A stretch of DNA of 64,000 nt, taken from positions 186,001 to 250,000 of the forward strand of contig JACJXS010000008.1 of NCBI GenBank assembly GCA_020636545.1, given 5' to 3'. This DNA comes from Chitinophagales bacterium (GTDB lineage: Bacteria > Bacteroidota > Bacteroidia > Chitinophagales > JADIYW01). Positions 52,320 through 60,548 of this stretch are shown here, in pieces. Position 1 is the first letter of the stretch. Every line of letters begins with the position of its first letter. The position numbers were made by a program, and so were the translations under genes. Below the pieces are notes generated by a model that had not been told where the DNA came from, made no database searches, and saw only the letters and a program-made list of their open reading frames with translations.

Positions 52320-52772
52320 TTAATTTGCCATTTCCAAAGCTGCTAAAATTGGGTGTACATTGCCAAATATGACAGACATGGTTTTCTCGTAATGGACATC
52401 TACAACATTTAGAGCTATTCTTAATGTACGAACAAGAACCTCCTCTTCTAGATAATTTCCTGCTGTCATAAAGGATTGCTGAAAATACATTTCGCCGTCT
52501 TCCATATCCATCGCAAAGGAACCAAAGATAAACTGATGGTTAAAGCGGTTGAACAGCTCTGCTACGGACAACTTTTTGGAAGCCGGAGCCATGTTGGGAA
52601 GGATGCAGCGAATGGAACAATATTGCCTTTCTTCGTTGCATGCGATTAAAACGGTAAAAATTGCGCTGTCCAAACCCATCTTCAGTTCTATCATGTTAGA
52701 ACTTTCGATGACTCTGAATTTCAATGCTTCTTTTTCTAGAATAGCTGCGGTTTGTTGGAGTAGTGTTTTCAT
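52320..52772 (-). CDS. YbjN-like protein, paralogue 2
   Basis: About 150 residues from the ATG at 52772; the TTG at 52781 would add three residues. It begins MKTLLQQTAAILEKEALKF, like paralogue 1, and shares the motif HQFIFGSFAMDMEDGEMYFQ and ends AALEMAN. It lies directly upstream of the paralogue's promoter and is itself driven by the motif at 52806-52835. The duplication suggests related but separate roles, such as hetero-oligomer formation. Confidence 0.75.
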   Translation of the reverse strand: MKTLLQQTAAILEKEALKFRVIESSNMIELKMGLDSAIFTVLIACNEERQYCSIRCILPNMAPASKKLSVAELFNRFNHQFIFGSFAMDMEDGEMYFQQSFMTAGNYLEEEVLVRTLRIALNVVDVHYEKTMSVIFGNVHPILAALEMAN

Positions 52773-52805
52773 AATGTTCAATTTAATGGTGAGTGATATT
52801 TGAAC

Positions 52806-52835
52806 ATTAATACCGAAGCAGTGAAAAAGGTAACC
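52806..52835 (-). promoter_or_regulatory. Candidate ECF-sigma promoter, copy 3
   Basis: GGTTACCTTTTT starts at 52835 and GGTATTAAT at 52814 on the minus strand, 21 nt apart, upstream of YbjN paralogue 2. The spacer bases differ from the other copies, so the conserved boxes are not merely due to duplication. Confidence 0.78.
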
Positions 52836-52909
52836 GGATAGATAAAATTATAATTTAAAAAAAATACGAATTTCTATATCTTTAACATAAATTCCTATTT
52901 ATATCTAAC

Positions 52910-55642
52910 ATGAGAAAATTTACTTTGATAATATGTTTGTTGATACCAATGAGCTGCTTTTCAGAGCAAATAAGTATTAAAAATATACTATCTATATTGC
53001 ATGATTCATCACAGATGAGTAAAATAAATGCATATGCTGAGTGCAGCTTATTGGCTAACAGCACATATTATTCATACATAAATGGTTATGACACAACACG
53101 ATTAAATAAAACAAGAGATTCATTGTTTTCTGTTATAAATTGGGATGGAAATTCATACTGGTGTTATGTGTACAGCATAAATAATAAATTTGAAAGCTAC
53201 TATAGAGAAAGAAATATTCGCTTACTTATATCTGCGTTAGATGAATCAATAAAAACAATCAATCTGATTGCAGAATTAATTGATAAAGATTCAAGTATAG
53301 AAAAGAAAGAAGATTATTATGGTTTATTAGGCGAATTCAGTACTAATATTGGTTTGTTTGTTGCAAAATATCAGTTAGCTATTGGATATAATAAAGAGGC
53401 GTATAAAACATTCAAATACTATTTTTCTAACCTTCTAGCACAAGGATTAAATAGTTATTCAATAGGATTGGTATCTAATATGTATTCTGCATTGCAAGAA
53501 GAGTTTATAGGATATTATAATGAACTCGAATATGAACACAGAATTTTACCTGTATTAGATTCGTTTTATGCAAGATATTATCTAGAAAAAGACAATATCA
53601 ATTTTGAAAGTGACAACTATAAGAATTTACTCCCGTTTTTTCATCCATCAACACAAACATACTATGAGAATAAATATAACATTAGGTTTGAAACTTATTT
53701 TGAAACATTACTGACAAAATTAAAAACAGAAAACAGATTGCCAACCCAAAATGAATTAAAATTCGTGAGCAAATGTTATGACTATTTTGCGAGTATTAAC
53801 GACCTGCTAATTGGTTATTCTGGGTATACACATGAAAAATTTAAGACAAAATTTAAAACAGTATATACAACAGATACTCTCAATTACATAATGGATGACA
53901 TTGCAAATGTACATGGATTTCCTGAAGACAAATTGCATTTGTTATATAATGATGATTTTGCATTTAAATATTTATTTCAAAAAGAAATCATGTCACTTAG
54001 ATATCATAATACAATAGAGATACAAAGAGCGCAGTATTTTAAAGAAAATTATGCGGCTAAAAAATTAAACATTAATAGGTATCTAATGAATCGAAGCATT
54101 ACAGACTTTGACAAGATTGATTATATTATTACCGATCTAATTAACACTTATAAACATATAGATACATTTGATGGGACTATTGAGTCTTATAATATATCAG
54201 AAATGGGCTATAGAAATATTCTATTAAATGATACTGTTGAAAAATTATATGAAAGACATTTTGAAGTTAATGCATTCAGTGAAGATTTAGGAAAAGGAGA
54301 GCTTTTTTTGAGTTACAGTAGAATTAAGAAAGAATATGATGCAAGGGGAATCTATGACTTTAACCCTAAAAAGAAAAATGATTTTAATGATTTTCAATTA
54401 TTGTTATATCTGCTACTTTCTGAATATAAAAGAGATTCAGTTTATAGTGCTTACAAATACGTTAACTATGCAAAAGTTGAAAAAGATATGATACATAGGA
54501 TTATTGATATATTTACAAAGAAATACCATAAGTCAAACAAAAATACAGATATATATTTAAGCACAATGAGAAAAGATGAAAAATTTAGATCATTCTGCTT
54601 AAAGTTAAAAAATAATAGTATACCAGAAATACCATCTTTCTCTGTAGATACTAAATTCGATAAAAAGAATTACCACATAAGCAATAAAGTTTACAAGTTG
54701 ATTAAAAATAGCAATAGAATATATACATTCAACGACGACATAGGGATTGCAATTAATAACAAGACAGGTAATTATTTAATGTTTGATTTTGAAATCCACA
54801 AAATTTCATCTCTTACGGATTTTTTCTGGAATAAGTATAATGATTCTATTGCTACAAGTAACCAATTTAATAATGATACTTTTAAAAAAGAGGCGTTATT
54901 GATATATAATCCAAGTTATTCTTATAAAGAGGACCTAAGTTTCGCTCAAAAAAGAGAAAGAAGCGCAACAGAAGACTTAAGCTATTATATAAAAGATGAG
55001 ATTGGAAATACTACAACATTTTCACAATTACCGGCAACTTATAAAGAAGGCACTAGTGTGGAATCTATTTTAAGGAATAACAATATATTGGTTAATTCAT
55101 TTTCAGGTGATAGTGCGACAGAAGATAAATATTACAGAGTCAAAAGCCCATATATAATGCATTTTGCCACTCATACTTATAGATTTAATACAGATACAAT
55201 GGATGCAGCTGTGTATTTTAATAATTGCTTAGTCTTTGCTAATGCCAATAACTCAATTCAGAACCAAACTTTTGATCCATACAGGGTGAAAAATGATGCA
55301 CTACTTTCTGGGTTTGAAATATTGAATCAAGACTTACATAATACAGAACTTGTTGTATTGAGTGCTTGTGAAACAGCTATCGGAACTGAGAATAATATAT
55401 TTAACTATGATTATCAGAATTCTCTCCAACGAGCATTCCGACTTGCAGGCGCTAAAGCAGTTTTAGCCAGTAAATGGAAAGTGCCAGATAAGCAGACACA
55501 AGAACTGATGGTTGAATTTTATACTAATTGGTTAGAAAAGAAGATGACTAAACATAAGGCATTGCAACAGGCACAACTTACTTTAAGTAAAAAATACCCA
55601 GAGCCTTATTATTGGGCTGCATGGGTACTTTACGGTGAGTAA
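52910..55642 (+). CDS. Exported CHAT-domain (caspase-like) protein
   Basis: 910 residues. A signal peptide (MRKFTLIICLLIPMSCFSEQ) leads into about 600 mostly helical residues, possibly with TPR-like elements. The C-terminal CHAT domain (about 650-910) carries the candidate catalytic His in YIMHFATHTYRFN and the catalytic Cys in LVVLSACETAIGTE, then AFRLAGAKAVLASKWKVPD and YYWAAWVLYG. CHAT proteases are caspase/separase relatives involved in regulated proteolysis and cell death. It is coded rightward between the YbjN and DnaJ units, has no ECF motif upstream, and is probably periplasmic or surface-associated. Confidence 0.88.
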   Translation: MRKFTLIICLLIPMSCFSEQISIKNILSILHDSSQMSKINAYAECSLLANSTYYSYINGYDTTRLNKTRDSLFSVINWDGNSYWCYVYSINNKFESYYRERNIRLLISALDESIKTINLIAELIDKDSSIEKKEDYYGLLGEFSTNIGLFVAKYQLAIGYNKEAYKTFKYYFSNLLAQGLNSYSIGLVSNMYSALQEEFIGYYNELEYEHRILPVLDSFYARYYLEKDNINFESDNYKNLLPFFHPSTQTYYENKYNIRFETYFETLLTKLKTENRLPTQNELKFVSKCYDYFASINDLLIGYSGYTHEKFKTKFKTVYTTDTLNYIMDDIANVHGFPEDKLHLLYNDDFAFKYLFQKEIMSLRYHNTIEIQRAQYFKENYAAKKLNINRYLMNRSITDFDKIDYIITDLINTYKHIDTFDGTIESYNISEMGYRNILLNDTVEKLYERHFEVNAFSEDLGKGELFLSYSRIKKEYDARGIYDFNPKKKNDFNDFQLLLYLLLSEYKRDSVYSAYKYVNYAKVEKDMIHRIIDIFTKKYHKSNKNTDIYLSTMRKDEKFRSFCLKLKNNSIPEIPSFSVDTKFDKKNYHISNKVYKLIKNSNRIYTFNDDIGIAINNKTGNYLMFDFEIHKISSLTDFFWNKYNDSIATSNQFNNDTFKKEALLIYNPSYSYKEDLSFAQKRERSATEDLSYYIKDEIGNTTTFSQLPATYKEGTSVESILRNNNILVNSFSGDSATEDKYYRVKSPYIMHFATHTYRFNTDTMDAAVYFNNCLVFANANNSIQNQTFDPYRVKNDALLSGFEILNQDLHNTELVVLSACETAIGTENNIFNYDYQNSLQRAFRLAGAKAVLASKWKVPDKQTQELMVEFYTNWLEKKMTKHKALQQAQLTLSKKYPEPYYWAAWVLYGE

Positions 55643-55650
55643 CAAGTCTT

Positions 55651-56163
55651 CTAATTACAGGACTTAAACAATAAGGAAATAAGATTGATAACTACTATTG
55701 CAATAACCAGTTGTATGATACCTGAAATACAGCCGGATGTTGCTGCACTAACCACACCTTTCATATCCCTGATGGTTTGTTGTGCTAAAGCTACTGCCTG
55801 TTTTTGTGCATTATCCATCCATCTTTTCAGTATATCATCTGCAACTGTATAATCTGTAGTAGTATGTTGTCTTTGTTTTGTCTGTTGCTCTTCTTTTTGT
55901 CTAGTTTTATCCTTTTCTCTTTGCTGTTCCTGTTGTTGCTGGAAATAATTGAAACGCTGATACTCTATATCATAACGTGCCCTTGCTTCTGCATCTTTTA
56001 AAATCAGATAGGCTTCATTAATCTCCTGCATTTGTACGGTGGTATCTACATTAGGATTTCTGTCAGGATGCCAACGTATTGCCTGATTCCTGAATGCTTG
56101 CTTTACTTCTTCAGCTGTAGCATGAACAGGAATATCTAGTATCTTATAATAGTCCTTAAACAT
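55651..56163 (-). CDS. Membrane-anchored J-domain protein
   Basis: 170 residues. The J domain (about 1-70) is intact with the HPD tripeptide in AIRWHPDRNPNVD, activating DnaK-type chaperones. A Q/K-rich linker follows, and a C-terminal TM helix (about 140-165, ISGIIQLVIAIVVINLISLLF) anchors it. It would bring DnaK to the inner membrane. Its start overlaps the stop of the small upstream membrane gene by one base, so it belongs to the operon started at 57237, under the ECF-type promoter. Confidence 0.85.
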   Translation of the reverse strand: MFKDYYKILDIPVHATAEEVKQAFRNQAIRWHPDRNPNVDTTVQMQEINEAYLILKDAEARARYDIEYQRFNYFQQQQEQQREKDKTRQKEEQQTKQRQHTTTDYTVADDILKRWMDNAQKQAVALAQQTIRDMKGVVSAATSGCISGIIQLVIAIVVINLISLLFKSCN

Positions 56164-56357
56164 CAGTCTTTATTTAGGTTCTGTCCTTCATTATCTTCGT
56201 TTTTGTATGGATTGTATGCAAAAACCGCATACATTATTGCAAGCCCGATAATGTTTTTAATAAGTACAGGCATCCCTAATTCTGTTCCGATAGTCATAAG
56301 AACGAGTACTGTCATAATGACAACGATTTTGATAATCCATAAGATTGCTTTGTTCAT
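56163..56357 (-). CDS. Small two-TM membrane protein
   Basis: About 64 residues from the ATG at 56357; the longer reading frame to 56411 adds an implausible polar leader. Two TM segments: ILWIIKIVVIMTVLVLMTIG and IGLAIMYAVFAY. It is located between the exported gene and the J-protein gene with one-base overlap, so it is probably a partner. Function unknown. Confidence 0.6.
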   Translation of the reverse strand: MNKAILWIIKIVVIMTVLVLMTIGTELGMPVLIKNIIGLAIMYAVFAYNPYKNEDNEGQNLNKD

Positions 56358-56400
56358 GTTGTTTAGATTTAATTGTTTAAAATATTGTTTATTAATTTCC

Positions 56401-57237
56401 TTACTTGGCAAATTGTATCATCACATTTCCATACATCATCTTCAACCCAATTTCTTTATCATCAAAGAGTTGAAGTCTGAAAACTGTTCCATCTTCATCT
56501 AATGCTTTTATGGCTTGATAATTTTCACCACTATTTGTAGATCCTTCTTCAACTTTAGATACATTTTTATAGATTACAGTTTCTCCACTTGCTTTATAAT
56601 GTGCTATATCGCCATTGTCATTTATATTGAACACAAAAGTATTATCACCATCTTTCCACTCACTCCATTTTTTTGTGTCAAAATTATAGATGGAAACAAC
56701 GCTATAATCTCGTCTAAACTTGCTTGGTTCTTCATGTTGTTTTAAATCATTCAAATCCAAACTTTCAGTTAAAGAAATTCCATAAAAATCCCAACTCCCG
56801 TTTGCACCCTCAATTAAATCAAACGTTTTTGTCGTGGTAGGTAGTTTCTCAAAGTATGCTGAAAAATAATAAAATTCTTTGGGATCTGCAAAAGTAATAC
56901 CATCTTTACTGGCAATGTTTTCTGTGCTAAGTAATTTGTATATTTTTCCATTCGCTTTGATATACAAGGCATCTGCACTTCCAGGTGTGTTTAAAAAGAA
57001 ATATTGACGTTTGTCTTCCGTTCCATTGTAATACACAAAACTGATTTTGGTTCTAGTAGCAGTAGTTTTTACTTCTGTGATTAGAATATTTTTAGCAGTT
57101 TGCTTCACCACTTTAGGATGTTGAATGGTTTGAGCCCTACTATTAAATAAACCTAAAATGAAAATTACTGTTAATAGTAAAATGTTTCTTAGAAAAGTTG
57201 GGTTGCTGTTTTTCGTTTGGTACTGTTGTGATTTCAT
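56401..57237 (-). CDS. Exported beta-rich protein of unknown function
   Basis: About 278 residues from the ATG at 57237. The in-frame ATG at 57252 lies inside the candidate promoter's downstream box, so it is not the likely start. An N-terminal TM/signal region (FLRNILLLTVIFILGLF, then NSRAQ) leads to a beta-rich mature domain (IKANGKIYKLLSTENIASKDG, VSIYNFDTKKWSEWKDGDN). It lacks cysteines and known motifs. It heads a leftward operon with the small membrane protein and the J-domain protein and is controlled by motif copy 4. Confidence 0.65.
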   Translation of the reverse strand: MKSQQYQTKNSNPTFLRNILLLTVIFILGLFNSRAQTIQHPKVVKQTAKNILITEVKTTATRTKISFVYYNGTEDKRQYFFLNTPGSADALYIKANGKIYKLLSTENIASKDGITFADPKEFYYFSAYFEKLPTTTKTFDLIEGANGSWDFYGISLTESLDLNDLKQHEEPSKFRRDYSVVSIYNFDTKKWSEWKDGDNTFVFNINDNGDIAHYKASGETVIYKNVSKVEEGSTNSGENYQAIKALDEDGTVFRLQLFDDKEIGLKMMYGNVMIQFAK

Positions 57238-57250
57238 ATAATTGTTTAAC

Positions 57251-57280
57251 ATGAATACCTATAACCAAAAAAAGGTAACC
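57251..57280 (-). promoter_or_regulatory. Candidate ECF-sigma promoter, copy 4
   Basis: GGTTACCTTTTTTT starts at 57280 and GGTATTCAT at 57259 on the minus strand, 21 nt apart. It lies upstream of the exported-protein/small-membrane/J-protein operon. A second GGTTAC sits about 10 bp further upstream. The short leader supports the 57237 start of the first gene. Confidence 0.75.
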
Positions 57281-57315
57281 CATGTAACCTATTATTATTT
57301 ATTTTTCATAAATTT

Positions 57316-57345
57316 GGTTACCTTTTACTAATATTTGGAATTAAT
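57316..57345 (+). promoter_or_regulatory. Same motif at the start of the sigma gene, copy 5
   Basis: On the plus strand, GGTTACCTTTTA starts at 57316 and GGAATTAAT at 57337, again 21 nt apart. The downstream box overlaps the likely sigma start codon (57344), so as a promoter it would force a later start or no leader. It may instead be an operator, since it forms an inverted pair with AAAAGGTAACC at 57271-57280. Confidence 0.5.
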
Positions 57346-57916
57346 GACTGAAAGAAGATTATATAACACAGATGAACAGTTATTGCAAGGCTTTAGGGAA
57401 AATGATGACAGAGCATGGAGTATTGTGCTTAACGATATAGATTTACGGAAAATGATATTTAGTTTAGTCATAAAAAATAGTGGAAATGAAGAAGATGCAA
57501 TTGATGTGCTACAAGATGCATTGATAGTATTATGTGAAAAGGTGAAACTTGGAACTTTTGAACTCAGTTCAAAACTTAGTACATACTTATATGGAATAGC
57601 TCGAAATATTTGGTATAAAAAACTACGAACATCAGGTAAAGCGTTAATTAATATGAATGATAATTATCCAGATATACCCGATATAGATGAAGCATTATTA
57701 CCTTATAAAAATGAACCATCCGGTAAACTGAATAAATTGTCTAATGCTTTAGAGGAAATCAGTGAGCAATGCAGGAATTTACTAATGGCTTTTTATGGTG
57801 GTGAAAAACTAAATACCTTAACAGAAAAATTTGGATATTCAAGCTATGAATCTATCAAGAACAATATATCAAAATGTAGAAGTAAATTAAAAGGAGCATA
57901 CAATGTCCAAAAATAA
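57335..57916 (+). CDS. ECF-type sigma-70 family sigma factor
   Basis: About 190-193 residues. The TTG at 57335 and the ATG at 57344 are both possible starts; the ATG gives MTERRLYNTDEQ. Region 2 runs from LLQGFRENDDRAW to EEDAIDVLQDALIVLCEK and STYLYGIARNIWYKKL. Region 4 contains ISEQCRNLLMAFY and KFGYSSYESIKNNISKCRSKLKG, a helix-turn-helix. There is no extended region 3, typical of ECF. It overlaps the next gene by 14 bp. It probably drives the GGTTACC-type promoters of the same island. Confidence 0.88.
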   Translation: MELMTERRLYNTDEQLLQGFRENDDRAWSIVLNDIDLRKMIFSLVIKNSGNEEDAIDVLQDALIVLCEKVKLGTFELSSKLSTYLYGIARNIWYKKLRTSGKALINMNDNYPDIPDIDEALLPYKNEPSGKLNKLSNALEEISEQCRNLLMAFYGGEKLNTLTEKFGYSSYESIKNNISKCRSKLKGAYNVQK

Positions 57917-58772
57917 TATTGAAATACTTGAGTCTTTTTTAAAAGTTGATATTTCTGTCTTAGAAAGTAATAGTGCTGAAATTTTACAAGTTTTATCTTC
58001 TGTTGTAGATACATATCTCGAAGGAGAAACAGAGGACGTTTTTAATAACCGAATTGAACAGATTTTATCGGAAGATAATAGCCATGCAGAATATCTGAGG
58101 GATTTGATTGCAGATATCTATTTTGAAGAAGATACAAATAATAATGTAAAATCTAAGATTTTAATACTTAGCAGTACCCATCCATTAATAAAACAAGAAT
58201 TAGAATTCAGAACAGACATCAGAAAATTATATTTACTAGAAAACAGAACAGCATTTAAAGAAAAATTACAAGGGCTTACAAAACGTAATTTGGTAGAATC
58301 TCCTGCTGCGAATGTAAATAGGGGAGTTTCTTATTTTAAATCTTTGGCTATAGCTGCAAGTGTTTTATTAGTAGTAATTGTTGGTTATTCTTTATTCAGA
58401 ACTATTCAACCAACTCAAATTGCTAAGGTGGAGTACAAAAGAATACCAATATCAGTAATTGGTATTGAAGAAATTCAAGGATTTGCAGGAAATGAAACAC
58501 TTGATATAGATAGTTGTATAATAGCTATTGTAAAAGATAGCGTTAATTCATACAAATATTGGAATGACACCTTAATTCTTAAAACAAATATTAAAGTGGA
58601 TAGTTTACAGATAATAAGAAAAATAAAAGATGATAATAGGGAAATAACAGATACAAATTCTATATCACAAAATACATCATCCGCATTGCAAGATAAAACG
58701 TATCTAAAAATTAATGATAAAGAATATCAGATTGTTGAATCTGAAGTGTTTCTGAAAATTACTACAGAATAA
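57903..58772 (+). CDS. Single-TM anti-sigma-like protein
   Basis: 289 residues. A cytoplasmic N-terminal part (1-145), one TM helix (about 149-166, LAIAASVLLVVIVGYSLF), and a periplasmic C-terminal domain (168-289). This layout, with the sigma gene overlapping by 14 bp, is typical of membrane anti-sigma factors that release the ECF factor on an envelope signal. No ASD zinc motif is visible, and no sequence family is recognised, so the call is from context. Confidence 0.7.
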   Translation: MSKNNIEILESFLKVDISVLESNSAEILQVLSSVVDTYLEGETEDVFNNRIEQILSEDNSHAEYLRDLIADIYFEEDTNNNVKSKILILSSTHPLIKQELEFRTDIRKLYLLENRTAFKEKLQGLTKRNLVESPAANVNRGVSYFKSLAIAASVLLVVIVGYSLFRTIQPTQIAKVEYKRIPISVIGIEEIQGFAGNETLDIDSCIIAIVKDSVNSYKYWNDTLILKTNIKVDSLQIIRKIKDDNREITDTNSISQNTSSALQDKTYLKINDKEYQIVESEVFLKITTE

Positions 58773-59141
58773 CCTAAATAATATTTGCTCAGAATTTATT
58801 TGTAGAAGCTTAAATTTACTCTGACAATTGAGTTTTTTTTAAAGATGTTTCGATAAAAATAAAAGTGAAAAATGTCATTACTGTTTCGCTTTCAGGCAAG
58901 AGAAATCTCCTGCTAATCTTATAGTGAGATTCCCTTTTAACAAGGCATGACATTCTTATGTCAAGCACTCATATTAAATAACTAAAATATTATCTAAAAA
59001 TATATATTAAAATCAATAGACATTAATCGCCTTGCTTTTTGTTGTTGAGATAACCAAATCACTTATAGAATTTTCTACGCCTTCTAGGGTTGAAAATAAT
59101 TGATTAGTGAACTTTCATTTGTATTTTGTCTAAATTTTTTC
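58773..59141. other. Right-end non-coding stretch of element 2
   Basis: No gene is visible. It contains a REP-like palindrome (58871-58954): AATGTCAT and ATGACATT at the ends, with AATCTC and GAGATT within. It otherwise looks like AT-rich spacer before the third att copy. Confidence 0.6.
58871..58954. repeat. REP-like palindrome
   Basis: Outer arms AATGTCAT / ATGACATT and inner arms AATCTC / GAGATT surround a loop with CCTGCTAATCTTATAGT. The GTCAT...AATCTC...GAGATT...ATGAC layout recalls dispersed intergenic palindromes common in Bacteroidota. Confidence 0.55.
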
Positions 59142-59178
59142 AGCAGTTGGTCGCACGTTCGAATCGTGCCGCGATCAC
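59142..59178 (+). repeat. attR: tRNA 3'-end direct repeat, copy 3 of 3
   Basis: 37 bp identical to the end of tRNA-Arg, followed by ACTTAATTATCAA. The downstream sequence differs from both element left ends, so this is the chromosomal right junction. Confidence 0.9.
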
Positions 59179-59182
59179 TTAA

Positions 59183-59225
59183 TTATCAAAGCGTTATGAT
59201 GTTTTTCATTATAACGCTTTTTTTA
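59183..59225 (+). terminator. Probable original chromosomal terminator of tRNA-Arg
   Basis: AAGCGTTAT pairs with ATAACGCTT around GATGTTTTTCATT, followed by a T-run. It lies 11 bp after the right att copy, where the uninterrupted tRNA would have ended; the islands have separated it from the tRNA by 47 kb. Confidence 0.75.
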
Positions 59226-59264
59226 TTTGCACAAAATTAGTCTTTTTATTTTCTATTTTAGGAT

Positions 59265-60548
59265 TCATCGATTTAGTACATCACCGCTGATATTTAAAAG
59301 CTCATTCAACCTTGTTGTATAACGTGGAGAACGTAACATTGCTTTGCTTTCCCATAGTTGTTTGTTTAAGCCACTTGTTGCCAATCTGATAGTATCTTGT
59401 TCGTATTTTAAATTTAATTGGTCAATTACTTTTTGCAAATTGCTATGTTTGGGATTGTGATTCACAAACAAATTTCCTTGTATTGAATTGTCAGGATATA
59501 ATCCAATCAAAGAGATACCTACTCTTTTATATCTTAAACCATTTTTAAAAATTCTATTTAAGCCATCAACCGCATTTTTGACTAGGTAAGTGGTGTTATT
59601 ACTTGCTATTGGTAAAGAAACAACCGTTCGGTTATAATATTGTTCATCTGATGTGCTAAATGAATTGGTTTCTAGAAGTACTACAATTGCAGAAGCAACA
59701 GAGTTTTGTCGTCTTAATTTTCCAGCACAATATTCAACATAGCTACTCGTTGCTTCTTTTATTAATTCATAGTCAGCAATGAGCTTTCCAAATGCTTTTT
59801 CTGTACCAATGGCTTTTTTAGGTTCTTTTATAGTTTCTAGTTGCAAGCAAGATTTTCCTTCCAATTCATGCTTCAATCGTAACCCAACTACTGTCATGTT
59901 TTTTAGTACCCAGCTATCTGTTAATTGTGTAAATTGGTAAGCATTTTTAATATTTAGTTGTAATAATTTTTTAGCAAACCCTGAGCCAATTCCCCAAACA
60001 TCGCCAATAGGCAGCCATTTTAAGGCTTTAACTCGTTTTTCCTCAGAGTCAATTACATAGACATTGTTGGTGCGTTCTGTAAATTTCTTTGCAATTTTAC
60101 TGGCTACTTTACAAAGTGCTTTGGTGGGTGCAATGCCAATCCCAACAGATAAGTCTAAATTTTTAAGAATAGTTCTTTTGATGAGTTGCCCATAATCAGT
60201 AAAGTCTATGTTTTTTATATCTAAATCTAAAAAAGCTTCATCTATAGAATAAACTTCTACTTTGTCTGTGAAAAAGCTTAATTCTTTTATAAACCTTCTG
60301 CTCATATCAACATACAATTCAAAATTAGGAGAAAATCTTAATACATTATTTTTATTAAGCACATCTTCTAATTGAAATGCAGGAGCATACATTGCAAAGC
60401 CATTAAGTTGTTTGGCTATTTTATTGGCAGCAATAATACAGCCGTCGCCATTGGATAATACAACCGCAGGTTTGTTTCTATCTGCTGGTCTGAATACCAT
60501 TTCCATAGCAACAAAAGCACCATTTATATCTACCAATGCATACATCAT
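59265..60548 (-). CDS. umuC: Y-family DNA polymerase UmuC-like
   Basis: 427 residues, near UmuC size. It is the catalytic subunit of error-prone DNA polymerase V. The N-terminal motif reads ALVDINGAFVAMEMVF where E. coli has DCNSFYASCE; the catalytic pair is in YSIDEAFLDLD. Also visible: VGIGIAPTKALCKVASKIAKK, WGIGSGFAKKL (HhH) and VGLRLKHELEGKSC. It overlaps umuD by 4 bp, so the genes are coupled. It lies just right of the island junction. Confidence 0.92.
   Translation of the reverse strand: MMYALVDINGAFVAMEMVFRPADRNKPAVVLSNGDGCIIAANKIAKQLNGFAMYAPAFQLEDVLNKNNVLRFSPNFELYVDMSRRFIKELSFFTDKVEVYSIDEAFLDLDIKNIDFTDYGQLIKRTILKNLDLSVGIGIAPTKALCKVASKIAKKFTERTNNVYVIDSEEKRVKALKWLPIGDVWGIGSGFAKKLLQLNIKNAYQFTQLTDSWVLKNMTVVGLRLKHELEGKSCLQLETIKEPKKAIGTEKAFGKLIADYELIKEATSSYVEYCAGKLRRQNSVASAIVVLLETNSFSTSDEQYYNRTVVSLPIASNNTTYLVKNAVDGLNRIFKNGLRYKRVGISLIGLYPDNSIQGNLFVNHNPKHSNLQKVIDQLNLKYEQDTIRLATSGLNKQLWESKAMLRSPRYTTRLNELLNISGDVLNR

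Larger units (their letters stand above)
49461..59178. mobile_element. Element 2: 9.7-kb integrase-less island in tandem (ECF/CHAT/DnaJ regulon)
   Basis: It is bounded by the middle att repeat and the 37-bp third copy at 59142-59178. Its left end repeats element 1's left-end features: an AGGGTTTT...GCTGAAACCCT stem-loop (49471-49508) and AAATAAGTGAAACTCCA (49522-49538; also 11960-11976). It has no integrase, so it is a cis-mobilisable relic or satellite that could be moved by element 1's integrase. Its genes are described individually. Confidence 0.82.
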
